Assembly (NCBI RefSeq): GCF_002865645.1
Contig: NW_020194558.1
Coordinates: 1-64,000 of the forward strand
Origin: Hyaloscypha bicolor E
Lineage: Eukaryota; Ascomycota; Leotiomycetes; Helotiales; Hyaloscyphaceae
Reading direction: 5' to 3'
Length of the DNA stretch: 64,000 nt
Positions 36,557 through 46,491 of the stretch are shown here, piece after piece. The notes beneath the pieces were generated by a model. That model was given only the letters and a program-made list of their open reading frames with translations. It searched no databases and was not told the origin of the DNA. The position numbers and the translations under genes were made by a program. How positions within the stretch are numbered: the stretch's first letter is position 1; each line of letters begins with the position of its first letter.

Positions 36557-36850
36557 TACGAAGGCGCACAGTTTTGAAAATCGTCCACTTCGCATTTCGC
36601 TAAGCCAGTTCCTCGAAAACTGTCCCCTCGTCTTTAAAAAGTCGCAATAAAACTAGGATTTATGATCCTAGAATTTTAGAATCACTAAAATACAATGGAA
36701 AGGTTCTTGAGCTTCTCCTCTTTTGCCTGGAGCTGAGTTTAAAGTATTTGGATGGGGCCACGTTGCGATGCGCAATTTTTCAAAGTGTGAGATTTTGATC
36801 TTCCCCACCCCACTAAAAATGAAACGGTTTCAAAACTGTGCGCCTTCGTA
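36557..36850. mobile_element. MITE-like element with perfect 23-bp inverted ends
   Basis: The end sequence at 36557-36579 (TACGAAGGCGCACAGTTTTG plus AAA) recurs in perfect inverted form at 36828-36850. The 294-bp length, lack of coding capacity and outermost TA at both ends fit a non-autonomous Tc1/mariner-type element whose TA is the target duplication. No second copy is present in the window. Confidence 0.7.
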
Positions 36851-36940
36851 GTGTGGTTGACTATGGTCATGCCCCTTTGCTGACGTGCTACTTTGCTGAC
36901 ATGGGCTGCCGCGTTGCTGACATACTGCGTTGCTGACATG

Positions 36941-37004
36941 CTCATTGGCTGAAATACTCATTGGCTGAAATACTCATTGGCTGAAATACTCATTGGCTGA
37001 CATG
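36941..37004. repeat. Four 16-bp tandem repeats
   Basis: CTCATTGGCTGAAATA starts at 36941, 36957, 36973 and 36989. The last copy ends GACATG instead of GAAATA. Just upstream are looser copies of TTGCTGACATG (about 36888-36940), so the array may have grown from that motif. Confidence 0.85.
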
Positions 37005-37616
37005 CTTCCGCTAGCGGTTAAATGGATGACTCGTTGTCAATAATGTTCGGGAATTTTCAAACTCGCGTAGAAGCAGCCACACTTCTTCACCTGCTTGAAT
37101 GATGTAATCAGCTATTATTTTTGATGACAAGCGACGATTCATATTTGCAGGTGTTAGTATCTTCGTGGATGACTGCAAATGGGCAGTGCCAATCTTTGTT
37201 CTAACGAGACGCATACTTATTGATCTCTCGGCAAGGAAAACTCCATTCTGCTTCGAGGTGAACTGTTGAAAATAGACAATTTGAAGAGATCTAGTTGATA
37301 TCCCAAAATCGGAATCTTTGCGAAGCTGCGTCCGATCTTACGAAGCATCAACATTCATTCACACGATGGAGGTGCGATTTACTCGAGCTTCGTCTCACTT
37401 GATTCCCTCCGCGAGCGAGCTTTCGTCAATTTAAAGACGTTCTTGCGCAGCTTTCCCTTCTCACTTTCTGATCTCAGACAACAACCCTGACCAGAGAAGA
37501 ACCATCAACTGCCTCTTCAACTCCCCCTTCAACTCATTTTTCACCCCTTCCTATATATCTTTCCTCGTTTTCGCCTTCAATTCCCCTTGCGGTTTCCTAT
37601 CAACTCCGCTTTAACA

Positions 37617-38786
37617 ATGCCTTTTATAATGAATGTTGCGTCTCAAACCACCGACGACCGCCAGGTTGAAGCCTTCGCCGATGCCAATGTCTGGAGAAGG
37701 TCCATGCCAACCCTCTTCAACCCCAAGACTCACCTCTCATATGTCAAGCCAACTGCCGTTCACACCATGAAGAGCTTCGGACTTCCCGATATTGGTGTCG
37801 CTCCCATCGCAGCGTCTGAGCCCTTCCAGCTGTTCAGCCCGGAAGCGGTTGATATCATGAGAAAAGAGGCTCTTTCCGACATTGTCCAGGAGAAGCATTT
37901 CTTTGGCTGCGATCTCGCGCCATTTCAGCTTCGTGGCTATGCCGCTGAGTAAGTCCTCCATATTTTATTTTTCATTGATACACAACCAACCGCTTCGCAG
38001 ACACGCCAAGTTCTCCTTCGAAGCGTGGAGCCACCCCGACGTTACCAGGATTGTCTCAGAGATTGCCGGCGTCGACCTCGTTCACAACATTGACTACGAA
38101 ATTGGACATATCAATGTCTCCATCCCAGGAAAGAGACTTGATCACGAGACTGTCCCCGAGAAAGAGAGGGATGCGGTTGTTGGTTGGCACAAGGACAGCT
38201 ATCCATTTGTCTGTGTTCTCATGTTGAGTGACACGGCCGGGATGGTAGGTGGCGAGACGGCGATCAAGACGGGCACGGGTGAAATCAAGAGAATTCGCGG
38301 TCCACAGAGAGTGAGTTATTCACTCTCTTCTATCGAAGAAGAACCCACTGACCAGAGAAGGGATGTGCCGTGGTCATGCAAGGCCGCTACCTTGATCATG
38401 CAGCTTTGCCTACCCTCGGTGGCCAAGAGCGAATCACCATGGTTACCTCATACCGCCCTCGTTCCCCATTTGTCCGGGACGACACCCGCCTTACAACCGT
38501 ACGACCCACTTCCCACCTGCCCTCCCTGTATGGACAGATCCTCGAGTATCAACTTGAGAACACCGAGGCTCGAGTCCGTCATATGTTGAAGATGATCAGG
38601 GAGGATATGCGGGCTGACCGGGTTAACGTGAAGGCCGTCAAGCAGTTCCTTGGTTTTGAGATCGCTCAGCTAAGGATTCTTAACAAGGAGGTTGTGGAGG
38701 AACGCTTTGTCAAGAAGGGCCATGTTGCGGAGGCCGTTGCTGCACAGCGAGCAGCGGAGGAAGCGGAGAGAAAGCAGTGTGAGTGA
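37617..38786 (+). CDS. Fe(II)/2-oxoglutarate dioxygenase-like protein (355 aa)
   Basis: Three exons: 37617-37948, 38001-38310 and 38361-38786, all in phase; introns are 52 and 50 bp. There is no signal peptide. The metal-binding triad can be seen: His174 and Asp176 in VVGWHKDSYPF and the distal His227 in QGRYLDHAAL, with TSYRPR about ten residues later as the likely 2-oxoglutarate Arg. The C-terminal 90 residues are helical and charged (VEERFVKKGHVAEAVAAQRA). The family is common in ascomycetes; the substrate is unknown. The acceptor of intron 2 could also be 38357, adding one Lys. A donor-like GTGAGT at the stop codon means a further small exon is possible. Confidence 0.78.
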
Positions 38787-41380
38787 TCTGGAATTGTTGA
38801 CTAGAGCGGTTGAAGAGAATGATGCCGGGTTACGAACATCTTTAGATTTCCCAGCAAAGTGTATTATTATAGTTCCTGATATTTTACTTGACGATTTCGC
38901 AAGACTTAACCCTAGCAGATGTAAGTGTAATTTGTGCATTCTAATTGTGTCTGGAGCTTGTGAGAAAGGTCGTCTTCTGTTTGTTTTGGCCTCGGGTGAG
39001 ACAAGAAGCACTGGTGGCATAGCTCTCTTTGTTCCTGCCAGAGTGCAATACCCACCAGTGCCACCACAAACAGTTCATCGCCATTGCGGGACTGATTGCT
39101 AGAAGAGCCTGAGACGGCAGATGTTATGTGTACTTCGACATTGGGCCGGCAGTAGGGCTGTATCGCATATCCTCTCCGTGGTTCGTTGACTGACGTTGTA
39201 TGGATACGATATCAGTAAAGCTGAAACAGACATATATCCCCCCTACGTCTGTGTTGAAGATCTCATTCCTCTGGCTTACGGATTCAGCCTCTCAACTTCT
39301 GTCACCGAGACTCTTGAATTTGCAAGTTTTGTCCTTCATCATGAGTTTTACTTTCATGTAAGGCATTTGTCCCTTCTCGTGGTGTCAGCTATATTCATTT
39401 TAATTAGGTTTGCAATTTGCTACCCTCTGGATTTCTGCTCGTCGCAGCTCATCGCAGCATATGTTCCACCGTATAGGTTAAAATCATTGAGGCTTCATTG
39501 TATCTCAGCGCGAGATAGATTTCCGGCGCGAGGCAGCGGAGCAGGCCCTTGATGTGAGCTATCCCTCCAATTTGTGTGACATTTTGTTTAGTCGTTTTCA
39601 CTAGTATAGATGTTCTTGTATCGTGTAGTGGATGGTAAACTTGACGATTCCGTCAACTCAGCGATTACTTTGTCGTCCATGTGACCACGTCCACGATACA
39701 AAAACTGCAGTGTATAGTTTATTGCTTGGCTTCGCCTTCAGCTTCCAAGGTGGTACCAATGGCAGCTGAAAAAAAATGGTGCTAGGTGATTGAAGACTAG
39801 GCAAACTCGCCAGACATTGCTAGGCGCACTTCAACCAACTGAGCAAGGAACATTCTCTTTCGAGTTGAAATGTACGAGCATTGGAGAGAGACCGGCAATA
39901 TACCAAGGATCAAGTCAAAGATTGTGAATGATGCAGATAAGGAGAAGAGTCAGAGTTGTTGAGGCCCACCTTCAGCCTTGCTCGATGACGATGTTGTATT
40001 CCGTACTTTCCGCAGCTGTGGCAGTGCAGACTTCGAGCCCCAGTAAACGCGACCCGGAGAGCCTTGCAGGGCGCACCAGCCACACGATCAACCTCACTAA
40101 AATTGCGAGGTTGCTTCTGGAGCTAACAGTGATTGGAGAGGTCATGGCACGGCTGCGGCGGTCGGGCAAGGAAGGAAAAGCAAAGCGATGCAGAAGACAG
40201 CGAAGGGGGCGATCTGTAGATGATGTGACTGTCAGGACTCAGTACGAGAGAGCAGCAGCAGAGAGGGTCGCGAAGTTCTGCTACCACTGCCACCAGGACG
40301 CGATCTGGATTGCAATGGAGATGCCAAGCAGTGGACATCTCTTGGCAATCACAGCGATTGGAGGGCGCACAAATGAGAATACCTGCTTTGGGGCACCTTG
40401 GCAGCGTGGAATACGGAGGCAAAGTCAATTTCGATGTTGTCTCCTGCCGCTCCCCGCGCATCGTAAGTTTCGTAACATACTTTCTGGTGTTTTGTTAAGA
40501 TTCGGGGCCGCTACGATAAACAAACGCAGTTCCTGGAGTCGCGTGCCCATTGCAAGTACCGACGCGCTGGCCGACTTTTCCATTGACCTCAACGGAGTGA
40601 CATCCAGCCCTATCAACTGCCGCCCACCAGCCACAGCCCACCAGCCACAGCCGGAGCACTGGGACGAGATCTTCCGAGGTAGAGTGAAGCTTGAACGAGA
40701 TTAAGAGGTGCTTGTTCTCAGGGACGATTCACATTAGTGATCGCCAAGTTATGCGTGGGTCTCCCTCCCCTCTTTCCTCGCATCCATGATCCATGATGCC
40801 TCACTTCGCGGAAACATCGACATCACGTCACGTCACATCACATCACCGGATTCGAAAGGGTCACCGCTCGCGCTTGAGCTGTCGTGGTCCGAGCAAACAC
40901 CGGCAGCTGCCCACGCCGTCGGTGCGAGATAGACATCAGTATCACCAAGACATCTCATCTGGCTTCAACAGCGCATTTGTGCGCTCTGGATACTGTGTTG
41001 AGGCTGCTGCGAGCTGTCACATACATTCACTCGCCTTCCTGGGGTGCTCTGCGCCACTCCGTCGCCTTCATCGAATCAGCAGCACACGAACGCGAATATC
41101 CCCCATAGTACAGTAGTCGCTCCTTGGCATCAGTTCAGCGTCACAGCTGCGGCGCACACACTCCCTGCAGCTGCTGCAGGCTTATCTTAGGGCCGCAGAC
41201 ACCGCCAATTGTGCCAGAGTGCCAGAGTGCCAGTGCCAGTCATCACCAGTCGCCTCTGGTGCTCTCCTCCTGCACCTCTCTCCTATTTCAACCTCACCCT
41301 CCCCCCCCCACGCCCTTCCAACGGCACCACCCCTCATCAATTCCTCCACGGACACGAAGCTCTCGCGTGTCTCTACATCG
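38787..41380. other. Long intergenic region
   Basis: 2.6 kb without a supported gene. A 258-codon plus-strand frame at 39928-40704 is Arg-rich and lacks any domain or splice logic, so I do not call it. From about 40790 the sequence turns CA- and CT-rich (CACGTCACGTCACATCACATC at 40824-40844, many CTC/CCC runs) and is probably the promoter and leader of the exchanger gene. Confidence 0.45.
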
Positions 41381-44141
41381 ATGAAGAAAGATTCGTCCGA
41401 CTCACTCTCGTATATAGATCGCATTCGCTCTTGGGCTAAATCCAAAGCGCATGGCCCCTCTCCACTCTCCAAAAGCTCGAGCCGAACTCCGACTCTCCCC
41501 CTAAGCAACTCGACCACTGCTTCGAATGTGAATGCCCTCCGAAATGACACAGTGCCTCCCTTCCCCTCGACCGACGCACATGGCATCGCGCACCAGTCTT
41601 CAAGACCAACCGCGAACAACGTCGCCGACAATACATCGTCCGATAATCCGCCACCAGCTCCACCTCCGCAAGCTGATGGGGAGGGGGCTGTCATAGAGGA
41701 TGAAGCCCCCAAGAAACACAATGTCGCAATGCGTTTTTGGCTCACGGGTAAAGCCATCATGCTGTCTAGCTATATCAATCTCTTGCTGGTCTTTGTCCCC
41801 ATTGGCATAGCTTCCAAAGCTGCAGGCCTTCAACCGGGAATCATATTTGGTATGAACGCGGTTGCCATCATCCCGTTGGCAGGATTACTCAGTCATGCTA
41901 CCGAAAGCGTGGCCAAGAGGATGGGCGATACCATTGGCGCACTAATGAACGTTACATTTGGCAATGCTGTGGAATTGATTATTTTGTATGGCAAATCCCC
42001 TGATGACGCAAGACCTCTGCTAACTTCCCCAGCATGTATGTCTCCCAAGAGAGATCAAGACAAGAAAGAGCGAGAAGCCCTCTTAAAGGCATTATCATAT
42101 CAATCGCGTCCCATATCATCCGTCCCTTTCTTTCGTTCCCCATGCACGCGTGACCTTTACAAGACCTATGCTCACCTGTTTTCCTAACTGCACAGCATTG
42201 CTCTCGCAAAGGTGCGTCTATTATCCAAAGATGGTTGGATCCTGCTAATGAGGTCAGGGTGAAATTCGTATTGTCCAAGCCTCCCTCCTCGGCTCCATTC
42301 TTGCCAATTTGCTCCTGATTCTAGGCATGTGTTTTTTGATTGGTGGACTTCGTTTCCGTGAGCAGGTAGGATGCCCTTGAATGTCACAACAAAACTATGC
42401 TAACCTCCCCAGATCTACAATAGCACTGTCACGCAAATGAGTGCATGTCTACTCAGTCTCAGCGTCATGAGTCTGCTGTTGCCTGTATGTTACTTGTGTC
42501 CTTCGACGATTCCGTGCTGACCCTCCAGACCGCTTTCCATGCTTCCTTCAGTAGCGACCAGCAAGTCAAAGCAACGAGCTCAGTATTGAAAGTCAGCCGT
42601 GGTACCAGTGTGGTAAGTAACTTTCAGCTATCCTCTTTCACCAGCTAACGGTTCAGGTCCTCCTCCTGGTCTATGGGATGTACCTTCTCTTCCAACTCAA
42701 GTCCCACGCATACATGTACGAGTCGACCCCTCAACACATCATCGACGAAGAGTCTGCCCCCGGTCCAGTAGCAGCATGGATGGAATCCTCCTCGGACGAC
42801 AGTTCTTCCAGCTCCAGTTCCGACTCCGACGGATCCAGCGGTTCGAATACAACCGCAAAGCGCATTCGCCGGATGATGAAACCTGGACGCCGTCGCCGCA
42901 AGTCAAGTTTCGGATCTAAGGAGACCGCTGATGTGATGGACGCAACCCGGACTCCATCTTTAGGCACCAGTTCCATCTCTCCCCTGCCAACCGATCAATT
43001 CACCGAAGAGCCAGCATACTTCAGTCATCGTTTTAGTGCTATTGACGTCGCTGAAGATGGAGATGACGAACATCCTCGCCGTAGCCGCAAGAATTCTGTC
43101 CACACGATGTCTAAGAAAGAGCGGAAACGCGAACGAAAGCGCCAAGAGAAGAAGAACCGCAAGAAGGCACGCCGTCACGGAGACGATACAATCGCTGAGG
43201 GAGTTGACACCGCGACAAATGAAAAGGCCGCCGAAGACTTGGATGCACCCCGTCGTGTAGACTTCGCAGTCGTGGAGCCTCAAAGCGAACTAGAGATGCA
43301 AAGTGATGCCTGGAAAAGCAGACACTCCACTCTCAGCAAAATTACGACGTCCATCCGTCCTAGGATCCCAGAGACCTTCTCACAGAACGTCTTCACGCAG
43401 CCGACGCCTAACACCGAACAAGCCCCAACCGCTGGACCTATCCCTCGTGTCCGTTACGGAATTCGTCGTACAAACTCGCTGCCTGACCGCTTACACCAGA
43501 CATTCAGCGCCCCCGCTGGCCAAGGTCAACGAATACCGCCAGCAGGCGTCTCATCCATGGCCGTCACAGCCAACAACGAAAAGCCCGAGGGCGAAGAAGA
43601 GAACATCTCCCGCACCACCGCCATCTTCCTACTTCTCATCTCGACCGGCCTTGTCGCCGTCTGTGCCGAGTTCATGGTCGACAGTATCAACGCCGTGGTA
43701 TCAAGTAACTCGGGTCTCAGCGAAGCATTCATCGGCCTCATCATCCTCCCCATCGTCGGCAATGCCGCCGAGCACGTAACAGCCGTGACCGTCGCCTCGA
43801 AAAACAAAATGGATCTCGCGATCGGCGTTGCAGTCGGCTCATCCATCCAGATCGCGCTCTTCGTCACGCCGTTCGTGGTGTTGCTGGGATGGTGCATGGG
43901 CAAGGAGATGTCGCTCTACTTTACGCTCTTTGAGACTGTGAGTCTTTTTGTGAGCGCGTTTATTGTGAACTTCTTGGTGCTGGATGGGAGGTCAAACTAT
44001 CTGGAAGGCGCGCTGCTGTGTGCGGCGTATGTGATTATTGCCGTCGCGGCGTTCTTCTATCCGGAGGTTAGCGAGCAGAGTAATCTTGGTGGCAACGCGG
44101 AGGCCGCGAATAAGATGATACGTGCGCTGTTTGCGGTGTAG
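41381..44141 (+). CDS. Ca2+/H+ exchanger, CaCA family, with ~300-residue central loop (789 aa)
   Basis: Six exons: 41381-41985, 42196-42211, 42258-42365, 42413-42484, 42529-42612 and 42657-44141. All are in phase; exon 2 is only 16 nt. Both alpha-repeat signatures are present, GNAVE at about 194-198 and GNAAEH at about 663-668, each inside hydrophobic helices. About 11 membrane segments are expected. Such proteins move Ca2+ into the vacuole against H+. The N-terminal 120 residues are Ser/Pro-rich and cytosolic. Between the repeat halves, residues about 315-610 form an unusual hydrophilic loop with a poly-Ser/Asp tract, an Arg/Lys cluster (KKERKRERKRQEKKNRKKAR) and many SP/TP sites. VCX-type exchangers are usually near 400-450 residues. 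Intron 1 is long (210 bp) for this genome. Confidence 0.9.
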
Positions 44142-46491
44142 TGGGAGATGGGAGGAGTCGGTGGTGGAGGATAAATTGTAAGACAAAAGATGACGGGGGA
44201 TGAAGTGAGGGGAAATGGGGTTGGGGAGACGATATACACTCTTTTGGTACTCGGGATCTGGAATTAGCATGGATGGATGGATTGCTGATTTGGGATGAGT
44301 TTCTTCTTTCGTTTTCGTTCCCTTGACGATACTTAACTCGCCATCTGTCGATGCATGTCAGCTCAGCTCCATCGCAACGCAGGAACGGCCTCAATGCATC
44401 ATGGATTTCTATGACTCTCTCCCCGTGGCTGTTTTCCCGTTCGATACGTCGTGGGGTCGGGTGAAGCACCGCAGAGATGTGAATGTGAAGCAGCAAGTTC
44501 CTGCAGCCCCGGTCTCACCCTATCCTCATGGATGAGAATACTATCTTCTACTAAGTGATCTGGATCTGTTCGCGAACATGGAGGTTGAACATTGCATCCC
44601 ATTAGCAGGGCTGCTTGTCATTCCCTGCTGAGAGCCGTGTACGTGATGTTCATTTCTCTCGTTGGCAGCAACCCGAGTTAAGCGGCAAGTTAGATGGAAC
44701 GATAGATTCGATATTCCTAGGTCCTTGCCTGTCTGCCTTGGTGTTCAAGATTCCGTAAAGATTGTTGAGAAACCATGTTATTGCAAGCACTCAGTACCCA
44801 TCCAACAGGTATTGGCTGAGCTTTGTTATGCTGGTGGAGTATGAACTTGGTTTCTAGGGAGGGGAAACATCGCAGCTATATAGATCGCCAGACGGAAAGA
44901 GGCATCACAATGAGCTATAGGTATCCACACTCTGGTCTCTCAAGTAATTCGTATAAATAAATCAATTCATACCAATATAGCGCCAGCCGCCCGTCTCAAA
45001 GCCTACTTAGATGCAATAATAGAGGAAGAGTAATTCAGTATCCTCGTATTAATACTTCAAGGCATCCCACTTCTATATATTGTAATCGATATTAAAGTCC
45101 TAGACCACTCGCGGGCAAAGCTAGCCAAGAGCTTTTCTTGGCTATTAGTATTTCTTAAAATATTTCATAAACCAAAGGAGCGAAATATTAATACTATAAT
45201 CAAAGTTGCATTGGTAAATTATGGCACGCCACTTTTTAGAAAGCATATAAGTAATAAGTATAAGAAGATAGTAATGCCTATTCGTAGTGCAAGGTTTGCC
45301 AGAGTACTGGCGCAAAGACCAATATAAAGAGAAGGGAATTGAAAGCAGAGGGGGAGCATCGCGTCTAGACGAGAAACTACTAGTCGCGGAGGACTGCGGA
45401 GAGAACATATCTAGTACGGTTCTAGATAATAAATCTTCCGTTTTATAATGCTAGAAAACAAGTGAAATGGAAAGAAGAAATTCAGGAACGATCTGTAACC
45501 TGAAAACCCCTGCAAGCGGCCGACCTCCAGAAGTGTAAGCTAAGGACGGCCGAGGCAACGCAATAGCTGTTGAAATCCCGAGCAACAATATGTGCTATAT
45601 TATCTCTGCCGTAGTCTTGGACACTTCCCAGCGTATTAGGGTCAGCATCCAATGCTTCAATGAGCGTAATTCGGGTGAGCTCGACGGCAGTGCTTTCTAT
45701 TGGAAAGTGATCGATATATTGGTGCAAAATCGATATATTGGAGGTTGACAATCTGTAGAATGACTAGATACAGGAGAGTAAAGAGTAAAACAGGAGAGGA
45801 AAGTGTCTAAAGTACAGTTCTTATACCCATTAGCCTTCGGCGATATGGGTGGCGCTTTCCTCCGATATATTATAAATCAGCTGATAAAGCAGATGACTAT
45901 ATATTAGTGAGCGTTCCCTGAGCTTCCATATTGAACCATTATAAATGAGAGTAGTGGCGGACTAAATTAATGGTTAAACCTGGTGCTGGAAGGACTGGAA
46001 AGCTAGCTAAGCTAGCTAGTTCAACACTTTCTTTATCTATTCCGAAGAATGCAACGGGGCTGTTGAATATCCTTGCGGACAGCAAAAATTCCAAGACAGT
46101 GTAATGTGCGAACGTCACAGCAGGAGCAGCGACAGCTGGGTTTATCTGGTAAAATAATCTTTCGGAGCACCGCGTGCCTTTTGCTCCTATACAAGCCCAA
46201 CCCTAGGACCTCCCCTAATCCTCTAAGCCTCTATAAGATCAGACTAACTAATAACGTGTCGACGATATCACTCGGAGCATGTTAATAGAATTAGTGCTCT
46301 ACTCCCTCCCTGACCCTTCTGATAGCGGCGATGATAGATGGACCGATGAGAATATGGCTAAACTGGAGAGAGAACTGGGGTGCGCTTTGGAAGAGCAACA
46401 AGAAGATTAGATATAAGATGTAGAGGCAAGGAATTCAATTTGCCAGAGTGCAATATTCAAAACGTCTTCCTGGACAATTCTCGCTGAGGAG
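44142..46491. other. Intergenic region, mildly AT-rich, with small doubtful ORFs
   Basis: No supported gene. Short frames at 45145-45408 and 45482-45751 (minus) lack domains. A 43-codon frame with ATG at 46279 and TAG at 46408-46410 ends in an acidic helix (ENMAKLERELGCALEEQQED). It looks like a fragment of a larger protein, perhaps transposon-related. A short hairpin TAGCCAAG/CTTGGCTA lies at about 45122-45145. Confidence 0.4.

Larger units (their letters stand above)
36168..37616. other. Intergenic region holding a MITE and a minisatellite
   Basis: No supported gene. It contains the MITE-like element at 36557-36850 and the 16-bp repeat at 36941-37004, listed separately. The last 150 bp are a pyrimidine-rich leader (CTTTCC, CTTCAACTCC runs) of the gene starting at 37617. 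Confidence 0.6.

Noticed and set aside
39928..40704. 258-codon plus-strand frame
   Set aside because: Arg-rich, no domain, no hydrophobic core pattern, competing frames on the other strand; it looks like chance in GC-rich intergenic DNA.
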